From Volvox africanus (Eukaryota > Chlorophyta > Chlorophyceae > Chlamydomonadales > Volvocaceae), in the NCBI GenBank assembly GCA_030268105.1, contig BSDZ01000019.1:2481501-2545500 (forward strand): a stretch of DNA of 64,000 nucleotides, in the 5' to 3' direction. Position 1 is the first letter of the stretch. Each line of letters starts with the position of its first letter. The notes under the pieces were generated by a model. It saw only the letters and a list, made by a program, of their open reading frames with translations. It was not told the DNA's origin and searched no databases. The translations under genes were made by a program, and so were the position numbers. Positions 34,836-46,982 of the stretch are shown here, one piece after another.

Positions 34836-36714
34836 TGCATATATCTATATATAACTGATCCTACTTTCCTTTGCTATACCATATTTTTTTGAATATCGTC
34901 CCTCAATAAAAGCGCTGCCTGTACTCGTGGTTACTGCAAACGAAGTTCACAGGCTTCCTCTTGGTGGATATCCTTAACAAACAGTACAACTCAGTTACCG
35001 CTTTCGGTGGGTCGTCCCCAGGCAACGGTACAATAATGGCACGCACCGTCATGAAAGTTTTTGAAAGCGTTGCGTACCCTTGCAAAAGCCTTCCTTAGTG
35101 GCCTGATTTCAGCTTCCCGGCCTATGGCCTGCGCTGGAATAACGACTTGCCGCTATTGCCCCAGGTTCCAATTTGCACAGCCCCGACATATGGCTCACCT
35201 TGCCGAACTGCAGAATAATGTGGTTATGATTGTCGTCCGAGACCAGTTGGAAGTTCTTAACGGACGCCTCCGTCACCCGCCCGTTGAAATTCAGGCAGTA
35301 GGCGTTGAGCTGCACCAGGACATGGGCAACATGGGCATGCCTTTCTGTAGAAGGGGAGGGCAGATGAAGCTAGCGAGCAGCCCCTTGCCTACCATACAGC
35401 TGTGCTATGTTTCTAATGCATTAATCTCTGCTCACCTCGTCATTCCACCGAGGTGGCTTGTTACCCATCATGACAAGCTCATCCAGTCCCCTCCGGTGTC
35501 GAATTCTGCAGCATGTGGATTCAGTAACTTGTGACAATTGATAACAACACATATGCTTAATTAAAAGCACGATTCGGGACCCCTTGCATTCCACTTGTGA
35601 CAACTTACAATTAGTAGTCCCAGTCGGCAATTGTACACGCTATGTACCTACCGCTCAAGGATGCAGTCCGTGTCGCTGCTCGCATGGTACAACCTCCGGC
35701 CGCTGCCGTCGACCGCGGGTATGGCCGCCATCATCTTACGAGGCCCCCGTGTGCCAAGCACGTTGTACTGGTACGTCACGGCGCCCAGTTCCTGCCGGGT
35801 TGCGTCAGGTCCCGACGCGTCCTTCTTGCCTGGTTTATAGCCCCGGTCGTAAATAGTAAACTCCGTCCCCACGAAGTTAGCGCGGACCTTGCCAAAAAAG
35901 GAGCCGCTCTCGCGATTGAGGTTGTCGAAATTCAACGAAATAACGTAATTACTTGTCGTCTGCTTCTTGCGCTTCTTTGCTGAGAGCAAAAATCGCTTGC
36001 CCTCCTCTAGGAACAAGGAATATCTTGGATACATCTTCACAGACCCCCGATCCCGAACAATGACGCATTGAACAGGCCCATTCTTAGGGCCGGGCTGCAT
36101 GAGGAAGGACGGCATGTCATTGAGGTCCACCTGCGGCCCAGGCCGAGGCGCAGCTGCAACCTGCCGGTCTGATGTTCGAGTTGTGCTGGCAACCTCATCG
36201 TTTGGGTCGTAGGACGGTTGAAGTCCGTGGATCAGCCCAATGCCACCCTGGCTGCTGCCTGGTGTTGACACGGCATCAGTCCCAGAGCCTCCGGTTTGTG
36301 ACAAAGGCGATGGCCGGAAGGACGGCGAGTCTGTTAAGCTTTTTGAAGTTACCGGAGGCGGAAACCTCAAGGAAGGATTTTTGTGAAGCGAGTTTGGCGT
36401 GTAAGTACCCCCAGCCTGCAGCCGTTCCTGCCGTTTTGCAGCCAGTGATTGCGCTCTTCGCGCCGCAGCAACCGTTCCGTTCGGAGTCGTGACTGTGGGT
36501 CCTTCCGCGAGCACATCTCCGTCCGTAAATAACTCGTTCGTGTACAGTGACACTACGTTGAGGCAACAATGGAAAGACAAATAGTTATAAGCTCAGTAAA
36601 GGATAGCATAAAGCATGTAGACATTGACTAAGGCTATGACCCACCTCCATCCCTAAGAATAGAAGCCGAGTCCGGCCGGTGAGGAGAACCAACACCACGT
36701 GCAGCCATCGACAT
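34488..36714 (-). CDS. Tubby-like protein (TULP)
   Basis: Five minus-strand exons join in phase: 36714-36645, 36552-35652, 35505-35436, 35309-35199 and 34592-34488 (TAA), giving 418 residues. The start is the first ATG of [15 protein letters not shown]; an upstream in-frame ATG is possible. The N-terminal 150 residues are Ser/Pro/Gly-rich. The Tubby barrel follows: [105 protein letters not shown], then the signature end [15 protein letters not shown]. Tubby domains bind phosphoinositides; in ciliates, algae and animals TULPs help deliver membrane proteins to cilia, while plant TULPs carry an F-box. No F-box is seen, so a ciliary-type role is inferred. Confidence 0.93.
34791..34853. repeat. 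CTAT/TATC microsatellite
   Basis: Tandem CTAT units with TA-rich interruptions fill about 60 bases in the last intron of the Tubby-like gene. Confidence 0.85.
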
Positions 36715-37213
36715 CGTTGCCGCAAGTACCGGCACATAACCTGCGGCCCTTTCATCATCGCTGCACGGTCCAGGACGCTGACTTTCAAGTTCCGTCCGCA
36801 TGCGGAGCCAAGTCACGGTGTGCAAGGCATTACTCACCTGTCAGAGTCCATGTTTCAACTACGTTCTATGTTGCTCTTTAAGTTCGGTAGAGATAATTGG
36901 CCCTGCGGGCCCCAAGGCAACCCAAGTACGCTAGGGAACGCCCGCGGACTTTGCAAAGACTAAAATTTGTCTTCAGTGCTTCAATCAGCAATTATAAGGA
37001 GTTATGGTCCTCGTGAACATGGCTGACGGCAAAGCTTGCAGACCGTTTGCAAATTGGGAAGGCGCCGTACGGCCCAATGTGGGGGCCAGAACGGTGTCGG
37101 CTTCTGAGTACCAATAAGTCATATTCGATAATGTGGGAAAAACATCTAGTGACGCTACGATACTCAACATACGTTCTGTAGGTACTCTTTGTAGGTTATC
37201 GTGGTCGTCAACT
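36715..37213. other. Divergent promoter region between the Tubby-like and bS6 genes
   Basis: The two genes are transcribed away from this 0.5-kb gap, which should hold both promoters and 5' UTRs. No TATA box or other specific element could be assigned. Confidence 0.5.
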
Positions 37214-38053
37214 ATGGCCACAATGCAGCGCTCTTGCACCAGAACGGCGCGGTCCGGCAGTTGTGCTAGCCTGGTCGTCGCTCGACCAATTGCTCGAAGC
37301 CTTTGCTTCCAGCCGGCTGTTCGTGTGGCTGCCCGGCGACAGCGCGCCGTGGCTGGCCGCGCGATGCCCAAGGTGCGGCTGTGTTGTGCAATATGGAAGA
37401 TTATCATCCTCCCCATGTATTTGATAAATAATTAATTTGCTGTAGGTTTTGGCTGCCGCAGCAGTGGATCCTGCTGTTGAGGAGCCTAAAAAGTTGCCCT
37501 TGGGCTTTCATAGGTGTGTAGAACCCGACGCTGTGCGGGCCGGTGTTCTCACGTTTCATCATATCGTTACAAATGCTATCCTCGCAGGTACGAGACAATG
37601 ATGATCCTGAAGCCGTCCCTCAGCGACGAGGAGAGGTATGCACAGAACAGCTTTTTAACGTCGTCTCGAACATCTCAATAACTGGATGTGCAATTCTGAT
37701 GTCGCAGGGACCGTGAACTAGCGAAGTTCGAGGCATATTTGAACAAACAGGAGTGCTACGAGATTAGCGCCCTCGTGCGGGGACGGAGCAAGCTGGCGTA
37801 TCCCATTAAGAAGTGAGTACCAGCTCACTCCTTCAAATAAGCGCACTCTGCTGAACGTGCAATGATTTGCACCTTGATAAGCACAATCCCATTATATTTC
37901 GCTCGCACCTGCAGAGAGTGGGAGGGGATCTACGTCCTTTACTCTTACGTTGCCAGTCGTCAGACTGGCCGTGCAGTGCAGCACCTTCTATCAAATCCAG
38001 AGGCAGGCGCGGAGGACACGGTCTTGCGGCACATCACCTTGTGCAAGCAGTAA
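37214..38053 (+). CDS. PRPS6: Plastid ribosomal protein bS6, nuclear encoded
   Basis: Five exons join in phase: 37214-37372, 37446-37513, 37588-37635, 37708-37812 and 37915-38053 (TAA), giving 172 residues. Residues 1 to about 53 ([20 protein letters not shown] and on) are rich in Ser, Arg and Ala with almost no acidic residues, as in chloroplast transit peptides. The mature part begins [20 protein letters not shown] and continues [34 protein letters not shown] and [10 protein letters not shown], the ferredoxin-like fold of bacterial S6. In the 30S subunit bS6 pairs with bS18 near the platform and binds 16S rRNA. A mitochondrial S6 is possible, but the presequence favours the plastid. No breaks or odd residues were seen. 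Confidence 0.9.
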
Positions 38054-38372
38054 GCGACAGATTAACCAATGTGGCAAGCAGACCTGGTCAGTGAGCAGTG
38101 CAGAAGCATCGTCCGGACGTGGGGATTAAGGATTTTTAAGGGGAGATCATTTTTGCACAGGATTATATCGGGTTTGCTCTTCAGACATGTAAAAATATGT
38201 CGGCGTTTCTCTGATCACCCTGTCTGACATGAAAGTGCTGATGCGGGGAAGTTGGTACTTCAGTCATGAACTCATGTGCTCCTTGAGAGAGAGTATGGAC
38301 AGAACTCCATGCGTGGTTGAGACAACTCCGTAGACTATTTACAAACCGACTAAAAGGTGCGGTTTCAATCAG

Positions 38373-41300
38373 TTACATTATATGTCCAAACATCTGAGAT
38401 AACTTTCCACGGACAGAATCGGGGACATCAGCATAAATTTGCTCCCAACGTCCTGACACAGCGAGGTTTGCCTTATACAGCTGCAAAATCTGTGCCATTT
38501 CATTTCGTAGTCCTTCACAACCGATCCTTCGCCATGATGCGAACGCAGAGCAAAGCTGTGGAAATGCTTGAAGAGCTCCCTCTGGATTCATCCGGACAAG
38601 TCTGCACAAGGAAAATTATCGTCTCCATATTATCCAAAGATACTAAAGATGCAAAGAAACTAGCTCTAAACAGTCCACCTACCTGCATAAGCCAAGGAAA
38701 GCGTGTTCCTTTTCAGTGCCGTCTCGGATGTTACGAAGCTGGCCACACCATTGCAGCGCGAAGTGTCCCAAATGCGGTGCCAACTGCTCAGCACATCGCC
38801 AGGCAGTGCGGCCAAGTGTAATGGAACAGTTCTCCAAGATGGAGTGTGGTAGTCGCCCAGGACCCTTGTACGACAGGATTGAGGTCGTCCGGTGAGCGAT
38901 GGCCTCTGCATAGTAATTGAGTTGATAAGTCAATGTGCGTCCACCATAGCAGGCGGGTCAAAAATGGCTGGCTGAGAAATGCAGATGGTCGACCACGAAA
39001 GTGAAGTTTATGTGCAATTTAGTCGCGCTGAAGGCCTTATCAGGAACCCACCTGCATGCACGGCGATACGCTCTGCATCGACCTTAATGACCACCTCGCC
39101 CAGCGACCAGCACGCATTGTTAGCCGCCGCTAAGTTGATATCCGTGATGCGCGGCAGCTCCAGCATTGTCAGCGCACAACTTACCAGCGGATCCAACACG
39201 GGGAGTAAATGGGCCACGCACGCAGAGGCCAGATCGCCTATGAGGGCGAAGGCACTCTGGCGGATGTCGGGGGACGGATCCCTGCGTCGGACATACAATT
39301 AATAAAGTAATACGTAAGATTCAAGATTTACAATCACAAGAAGGTAGTCATGATTAAGCTCTCGCATGTGCAAGAAAAACTCCCATAACCCTATAATCTG
39401 GTCGACGTCGTCCAGGTCAAGCCCCCAACCGCGAGCCTCAACGCAGTTACATGTTGCCCAGGGTTTTGCACGCGCTTCGTCATTACTTACGAGCAGCACA
39501 ACATCAGCATCTGCACGAGAGGACTCGCCGCAACAAGCGACTCAATGCTGGCTTGTAATGCTTGTGCAAGGCCGCTTATGACGTCCAGCGCTAAAACGAT
39601 ATAGTTGGGGTCGTACTCAACGTTGCCTCCATCTGCGGACACTCCACCAGCAATCGCGGTTGTTAAGGCCGACGCCTCACCCGCTTGTTGATGTTGCTGC
39701 TGTCCAGTGTGCATATATACCGCGGCTAGCGCGGTCGCCTTATCATACATGGGCTTTGCATACAACTCCACTGCGCGCCCGGTATGGGGCGTGACGTTAG
39801 CAAGGCACTCCATGGTCGCCAGCAAATCCTGTTCAACAGGCAAGTGTATCCGGTCGCTCTTTAGTTGCTCTGCCATCAATTTATTTTCCGTACACGAGGA
39901 ACAATACCGTTGCGCCGATGGCCACGCACTGAGCTGCTCCTATTCCGCAGCTCCACAGGAACATCCCGCATCTAGTTTTACATATAATACGAGAGATTTG
40001 CCTCGACAACTTAAGACCCGACCCTCCAGCACCGAACACGCAGATGCATACCTTGTCCGTCGGAGGGGCGGATGTAAATTTCCGCAAAAGGGGCGGCAGC
40101 ACAATCCCTGCTAATGTAGGGTCCGCCATGCGTGATCCTAGCACTCGCACCGTGCATGAGAGCGCGTCGAACGTTACTACTATCCCCCTTCGCGTATAGC
40201 AGGTGAGCGCCGCTGCGAGCGCCTCCAGCATTGCCTGCAATAAGTGCGCGTACGATAAATTATGCTAGTGCCTGTGAAGTGCGAGACTAGCTTACCCAAA
40301 TAGCCGGTCCGCTACTGTACCTATTAAGATTTTCCGGTTGGCCCGGTTGCACGATTCAGAAGCAATCCAAGGCGGCAATAAATGGGGGCCATCACTACAT
40401 CTGTCATTGTTACCCGTGTACTTTCCGGACTTGTGCCAGGTCGCAGCTGAGCCCGTTACAGTCCCGTAACGCGTCGTACAGCGAACAATTTTGAGCCCTA
40501 AACACAAGTCCCCTCCATGCCTCCGTTCCTAGGACGTGGCGTGCATGATTCATGCGGTGCACATTGATCATGCCCGCTGCCTCACCAATCTGCATCATGA
40601 CTGGGAGGTTGCCATGCGTACCTTAACGTACGGTTCCAGCAGCGTGTCTGGACTATCATGCCCTTCGCCGGCGGTCTCCACAATGACGGCCAAGGAGCTC
40701 ACTGCCGCTTGCTGTACGAACTTGTTGCTGTCGCCCATACTTCGCAGTATGCCAATCATGACTTCGTCGAGCAGCGGCCGTCCCCCCCCCCGGCAGTCGA
40801 CGACGCCTGAAAAGGTCACGCAGGAAAATTACGGCGGGCCCGTAATATCCTCACACCTCAATTTCCTGAACCAGTCGTGCTTAACTTGTACAGACTGTAC
40901 GCCGCGACAAGCATGCAACCCGCGTAGAGATACCCTGTATGTATGTAAAAATCATACACTTTCCCGTAGCTTTTAAGTCAGTCACTTTCCCCAACACGTG
41001 CACGCCATGCCGTGCCCTAGTCATGTGTAGTTCTTAAGCAAAAGACGCAGCCAAGAATCAATGCAGTAATGTCCATGCATAAGCACTCACCCTGGAAGAG
41101 CCAGTGGCTGTATCGCCCTAATGTCCAGCACGTGATGACCCGCACCATCGGTCGTGCATCTCGTAGGGCTGGCAGCAGCATATGGACCATGCCTTCTAGG
41201 AAAGGCTGAAGCCCCGCATGGCAGCCGTGAGCAACAGCCCCCAGCGCTAGGATGGCAGACTCTCGAGATCGCCAATTGGAGTCCTGTGGGTAAAAAGGCG

Positions 41301-44300
41301 GTTTGGCCTGCATATTGTGCTCTGCATGAATGGCAGAAAGTAGCCTGTGCCTCAAGCCCGTAGCACCTCCAGAGCTTGCAACATGTCACCGCTACCCTAC
41401 GCTAAGTTCAAAAGTAAGTAGTTACTAGTAACTCCGGTCCTTCCAACGCAAGTGCCATTCGGTCTCTACGGTCCATTCACAAGGCGTTAATCACGCGATC
41501 GCTCTAGCGCCTGCTAGAGCCACGATACCCTGCAACGTCTTTACCTGACCGGTCAGGTGTAAAACCAGTGTTAAAGCGCTGTGTACCTCACCGCAATGCC
41601 CAAGAACTTATCGCAGGACGCATAAAATTTCCGCACAGGGCCCACCTGCAGCCGCTGTTGGACGATAGGAAGCAGCACTGGCAGGAGGTCATCCCCAAAA
41701 TTGTTGGATAACATATCGAGGGCCTCTGCACTGCACTTTCGCAGGTTCCATGCGTTGAGTGCCTCCTCGTCATCATCCGCAACAGCTTCACCACCATCGC
41801 CACCATTTCCGGCTTCGTCCGCACCAGCTGTTGGGGCCCCATGCTCTCTGCATGGCAGGTCGCAGATGTTGTTGTCTACATACGGGCTAAATGATTTACG
41901 CTCGGCGCCAGGGACTTCCTATTATAAAACTTCATGGAGGGCAGTCTTGTTCGTGCCAATCGGGCCTGATGCGGTCCTGGTCCCGGCTAAGCTAAGGAGG
42001 TCGAATCCTTTCAGTTGCAGAGGATATGGTGAATCCGGCTCCGGGTTGTAAGGAAGGCTTTTGGCCCTCTACGTCCTCTCAGAATAACGTATACAAACAG
42101 CACAAATATATCATCTGGGGTTTGGAACCAAGCATCCTACCTGGTACGCGGCATAAATGGCTTAACATCTTGGTCACGGTCCTCCTCCTGTGTGGCCGCG
42201 CCTTCCGCAGCCTCGGCGTCTGCCACTTCATCATCATACTCATCGAATACCTGCCATGGACAACGACAATGAACCCGTGAGAATCACGTTGTATACGAGC
42301 ACCTGGCCGACAACACAGTACAAAGAGCAGTACAAATAAAGTATCCTTCCCAAAAATATCGACAGTTTGGACATTACTAATACGCCACAATCAATATTGC
42401 GGTTGGGGTGACCTATGTTCAACCAAGCATCCAGATACAGCACTGCCGAGTTCTTTACGGGAAAAAGCTACTCGCATGCACGTTCTTGGTGAGGACAGTG
42501 ACCTTCGGTATCGCATATACACATGACCTTCGGCATCGTATATACCATATTCAGTATCGCATATACCGCATGCCGCGTCCCGTACCATGTTTTTTAGCAA
42601 GATGGGTATGAGCCGCGCCAGATACGGCCGAAGCAGACCGGGGTCAAGCTGCAACTCCAGGTAAGCCGTCCAAAACTCCGCCGCTGCCAGTGCCACTGCT
42701 GGATCTGAGTGCTCGTTAGACGCCAGCATGTACTCGACTAGCTGGCGCATGAAGGGTACGAGCCTCTCCGGCAGCGTGGTCGTGCTAGCCACCAGCCCCG
42801 AAACTACCTCCTTGCGCACGCGGTTGGAAGAGTCGTTTGCTAGCGCAAACAGGCCGTGAAGATAACTGCGCTCCCCATTACAACCGCAAAATGTCATGAA
42901 ATCTTGCGCATATACAGCTCATGATACCACGTTTTCGAGGAGGCTGCTGTAAGCGGAAATGCGTGCAGTCTGAATTGTGTAAGCGCTAGTTTGTACAACG
43001 TTGAGCATCAGAATCAACTGATGGCACATTCAAATTGCGCTTAAGCATGCCCATTATGCTGTAATTTGCAATGGTTTGGATGCCCACTCAGGACAAATTT
43101 GCATAGCTTAGAAAGCGTTGCACTTTCAACTCGTGCCAAGGCAAACAATCAGTCGTGGGCAGAGCAATCGATCGTGCACTGTAAAATTAAGCTACGTTAA
43201 TAAATGTGTGAACAAATCCATCCAACTTTGACTATGGCGCGTTCACAGTCTTACCCCTCCACATTCTCCTGTAATCCCTTGAGCATATGCGGCGCCATTA
43301 AGTTCAGGCACGCCACGGCCATGCAACGTACATCGTCCACTGCTGACCGTAACAACTGCAACAGCGGAGGTACTACAAGGCTGCTGGCCGACGCTCCGTC
43401 CGAGCCCGCCAGCACCACCTCCATCTGACTCGGATGATCCTCCAGAACCTGTAAGCAAAACGGGAAGCATTGTCAGTGCCGGTCTCTGCCTGTCTCCTCA
43501 CGCACCGGTACAGGACCATTGGCTGCTACAACTGCTAAGGGGCCTGTCCCCTCAGAGCCGCTATAAGGCCTTAAGCCACTGGCTGGGGGGACCCCTGCAT
43601 GTATGACAATTCAAATGCATCTTGCCCAACCCAGCTCCTAAGGGAAGTACCTCATCTAGATGCCTTGCTTCATCTACACTGGGATCAGGTGCACACGACC
43701 ATGGCATTGCGCTACTGGTACGCATCCCTGCACAGCCTTACAGCCTTATACCATGCTTTTATGCATATATGCAGCTCGTCCCCAGCCAAGACGGTCCCAA
43801 TGGCGGACTAACAGGCAACTGCCCTTATTAGAGCCACACCTTGTACAAAGTGTCCTGGGCTCCATCCAGCACGTTCGGGTCCTCAGCCTGCAGGCAGCGG
43901 GGTAGTGCTGCTGCGAGGTCTGGCCATTCGTCTAACCCGCCAAGCCCAACGATTACGGAAGCGATTGTGCCAGATGTGTGGCGCAGCTGGCGGTTTGCGT
44001 GTCCAAGCAGCGGCAGTAAGGCGCCCTGCGGTTAACGTGCAAATTTTTGCCGCATACACAGAACGACGAAGAGGATTCATGATCGTAGCATATACGAACT
44101 CCAGCCCATATACGAACGCCTGCTTGGCCCTTACAACACCCCGTCATCCAAGCCTCGCCTGGCCATTAAAAACGTTACAAGGAAGGTGTGCGCGTTGCCA
44201 AGCTCTGTGATGATTGGGCTGAAGTTGGGTCTTGGAGCACTTTGCACTGATAGCCACAGCAACAAGGGAATCACCTGCAAATGGCTCTGCGCTTCTGCCC

Positions 44301-44315
44301 TCCATGCATTACACG

Positions 44316-44355
<40 letters not shown>

Positions 44356-45009
44356 GCAAACACACACACATACACCATTCCAATTAGGTTTTGCCAAGTT
44401 TCCCCGCTGAAGCGTTGGGTGTAGCTAGTAATGCATCTGCCGATAGTTCACGTCACCCAAACAAGATAGCCACGTCTTACAGCCTGCTAGGCATATATTC
44501 GCAGTTAACCCCCAAACCTGTAGCGAGGTCTGGTAACTCGCCACCTACTTTGATATACGACTTGAACCCCGCCGGGAGATCCTTGAACTGCTTGCTGAGG
44601 TTGTTTTTTAAAAGCAACCCTGCACTTTGACGCACCTGCGTGTTAAAACATTCCGAGGGAGAGTCAATTTGCCAGGGCAACTGTCCCGAAAAAGCCAGCG
44701 TTGCCATACCTCCACCGGCAGCTGTTCCCCCGCAGCGAAGATGAAGGCTAGGTAGTTATTAAAGTCTGGATATGCTCTGTATGCTTCAAGCTGCTGGAAT
44801 ATCTGCAATCATACATGGTTGGTACCGTGTGGAGTTTTGATCCAGACCCAAGATGCCGACAAAAAAATATCCCGAGTGGGCGCCCAAGCTGGTAGCTTAT
44901 GTTGGCTGACCTTGGTTTGATTAGTACCTGGCTGCTGGTATAGAGTCAGTAAATTAACTAGCTGAAGCACACCCTCTTGGGTCGGCTGCCAGCCTGCGGC
45001 AGCCATCAT
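38373..45009 (-). CDS. Transportin / karyopherin beta-2 nuclear import receptor
   Basis: Fifteen minus-strand exons join in phase, giving 953 residues: 45009-44911, 44802-44710, 44635-44549, 44025-43840, 43448-43255, 42865-42586, 42250-42141, 41847-41646, 41283-41091, 40806-40622, 40234-40052, 39858-39491, 39281-39052, 38905-38683 and 38601-38373 (TAA). Recognisable HEAT-repeat text includes [155 protein letters not shown] and [18 protein letters not shown]. These align block by block with transportin-1, which carries PY-NLS cargoes into the nucleus with RanGTP. Exons 7 and 8 encode the acidic loop used to release cargo, here longer than usual. A short piece after [18 protein letters not shown] may be missing or altered. 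No frame break was found. Confidence 0.93.
44315..44374. repeat. (CT)n(CA)n compound microsatellite
   Basis: A CT run (44315-44330) passes directly into CA repeats with short interruptions (to about 44374). It lies in the third intron of the transportin gene; in the transcript it reads as (TG)n(AG)n. Confidence 0.95.
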
Positions 45010-45754
45010 GCTACCACGTCACCCTTACGAACACTCCTTGGTTAGCATCCTTTTTGCAACATAGGAGAGCTGCAGAAACGTCAGCAGCAGCTAGGCGCTT
45101 CCTAAAGTAATCCTGAATAATATGGACATGAAGCTTACGATACCTAGCTATCTTAAAATGAGACAGAGATCATGATAGAAGATATGAAATGGAGATGGCG
45201 AAATAGGGCACAACTTTTGCTGTCACGTACGATTTGAGGTAGTACAACACTTGCCCTCCTTTGATTTCCATGTCACAACATAAATTCTGAAATTATTAAG
45301 TATTGATGTATTTATGTGCAGTCAATGTTTTCAATCAACGTTTTCTTGGTACCGGCATTTTATGCTGAAATACTTCCGACAACAGGCTGGATACTGCTGT
45401 CTTCAGAGGAAGAATTATTTGATTTTCCTGTAGTTGCCGCTGAAGACCCTGTCTGGGAGTGCACACCGTAGCTTTCGGAACTGTTCGCACAGTTTCACGT
45501 TATGCGTATGTTCATGAGGAGCTTAAGGAAGTTACAGCTGCTGGGAAAGATAGATAGGACGCGAAATACACCCAAATGCGAATCCTCGTAAATGATTGTG
45601 TATAGGCGCAAGAATCGTGCATAGACCTGAAATTATGACGCACATCGAATGTTTCGAATTATTTCTCTAGCTACATAACCAACAAACCTATAAAATGTTT
45701 ACCCTGACCAGTGTACCCCGACTGGCATGGTGTTCCCTGACACCCGGTAGGTGT

Positions 45755-45845
45755 ATGTTGTTGTAGTCTTATAATGCTCGGTACACACAAACACAATACA
45801 AGGTGCAAGAAACACTTCTCAGCATCTCGAAAGGCCCTTGCCGCA
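45755..45845 (+). repeat. Diverged LTR-start repeat, copy B
   Basis: It carries TACACACAAACACAATAC, AAGGTGCAAGAAACAC and TTCTCAGCATCTCGAAAGGC in the same order as copy A (14612-14691) and copy C (46470-46553, minus). Confidence 0.6.
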
Positions 45846-46097
45846 TTACACACGGACGGTCGTCATTTTAACTCCCGGAATTGAATGTGTAGGTATCACC
45901 ACTGGATGGGCGACTCGAAACACCGACATAGAGGGATAAATTCTTCATACTAATCACACATAGCTACCCACCCTAATAGGAGGGTTTGTCACTGCCCTAT
46001 GTGTGAGGGTTCCTGGAGCTATGAAGGATGAGTATACATTATGGTTGTGATTATTATTAATACATTACTCCTGGCCGAAGCCTGGCGTGTGTTAAGG

Positions 46098-46155
46098 GGG
46101 AGACGGCACTGAGGGGGTACACTCACAGGAGTGTACCCCCTCAGTGCCGTCTCCC
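46098..46155. repeat. Perfect 27-bp inverted repeat with 4-nt loop
   Basis: The left arm 46098-46124 and right arm 46129-46155 are exact reverse complements, with loop ACAG. Sequence just outside the arms is not complementary. It lies between LTR-start copies B and C. It may be a MITE-like hairpin, a structured RNA gene or a recombination product. Confidence 0.9.
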
Positions 46156-46469
46156 TACTCCCTATACTCCATATCTCCACCGCTATCCCAGTTGATCACT
46201 CATCTTCTTCGACCAACGTTGAACTATAGCATAGGTAAGCATACTTCCATAGTATGCTATACATAAGTATGCTATACATATGCATACATAGCTAGGCCAC
46301 ACGTCACACTCTCGCTGTGGGACACGACCCGTTCTTGCATCTTGCCAGAGTCAGGTGCTCCTGTATACACCAGGGGTATGTACAATGGTCACCTGTAATA
46401 GTTGAGCACTGCCTGAACTAACGTCTGCCTGAACTAAAGTCCTGTGGGCTCACGGTGGTTCAATCTGTA

Positions 46470-46553
46470 GTAGGCCTCTCGAGATGCTGACAGGGTGCTT
46501 CTACACCTTGATATTTTGCTGGTGTGTGGGCCGTACATGTACGACTACTACAC
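46470..46553 (-). repeat. Diverged LTR start, copy C, with polypurine tract
   Basis: On the minus strand a polypurine tract GAGGGGGGAA (46554-46563) is followed at once by TGTGTAGTAGTCG, the expected start of a 3' LTR. The next bases match copies A and B (CACACACCAGCAAAATATC, CAGCATCTCGAGAGGCC). The minus frame ahead of it (46669 downwards) may be the end of that element's coding region. Confidence 0.6.
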
Positions 46554-46867
46554 ATTCCCCCCTCAGGAGGGCACGTCTTGTGCACATTGACCCTATCAGC
46601 TGATGCTAACCATTGCCTACCCTGGCCATGAGAGGTTATAGACTCTTCCCACGTCACGACATGTGTCAAATCCTGTCATGTGCAGCGAACAGCATCGCTG
46701 CATCCACAACACTGGGGGTGTGGACTAGTGTGAGTGTGTGAGGCTGGCGCAGCAGTGCACTAGCTGTAGCTCGGGCAACTACACTAGACACTGGCCTCAC
46801 AGCCTGGCCCTGAGGCGAGACTACGCTACCTCTTCCTAGCTCTGTCGGTGATGGGGCGTCGCGCCGC

Positions 46868-46982
46868 AGTCACCTACTCCTCCAAGCTCAGTCACGGAAC
46901 TCCATTGGCAGCTAATCAGGGTGATCAGTCCTGATAGCGCCTTTATTAGGCTGATCTATTGGTGGCCTGGGCAGATGCGCGG
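46868..46982 (+). pseudogene. Fragment of an older retroelement integrase (zinc-binding region)
   Basis: The plus strand reads SHGTPLAANQGDQ and, in another frame, FIRLIYWWPGQMRG; the latter continues across element 1 into 54452-54475 (VNHCK). YWWPGM-like text downstream of HGTPLAAH is typical of the HHCC zinc region of Ty3 integrases. It is the pre-insertion site of element 1 and is already frame-broken. Confidence 0.4.
46978..46982. repeat. Target-site duplication of element 1, left copy (CGCGG)
   Basis: CGCGG stands immediately before the 5' LTR and again at 54452-54456 immediately after the 3' LTR. Confidence 0.9.

Larger units (their letters stand above)
45010..46867. other. Non-coding region with LTR remnants and a hairpin
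   Basis: Upstream of the transportin start no gene is recognised. The right half holds two LTR-start repeats in opposite orientation, a perfect inverted repeat between them, and the 3' internal end of an old retroelement on the minus strand. Confidence 0.5.

Noticed and set aside
40410..40598. Minus-strand frame with LYDAL text, at first taken as a transportin exon
   Set aside because: The transportin segment it would encode is supplied by 40234-40052 ([21 protein letters not shown]) with correct phases, so this frame is intronic chance similarity.
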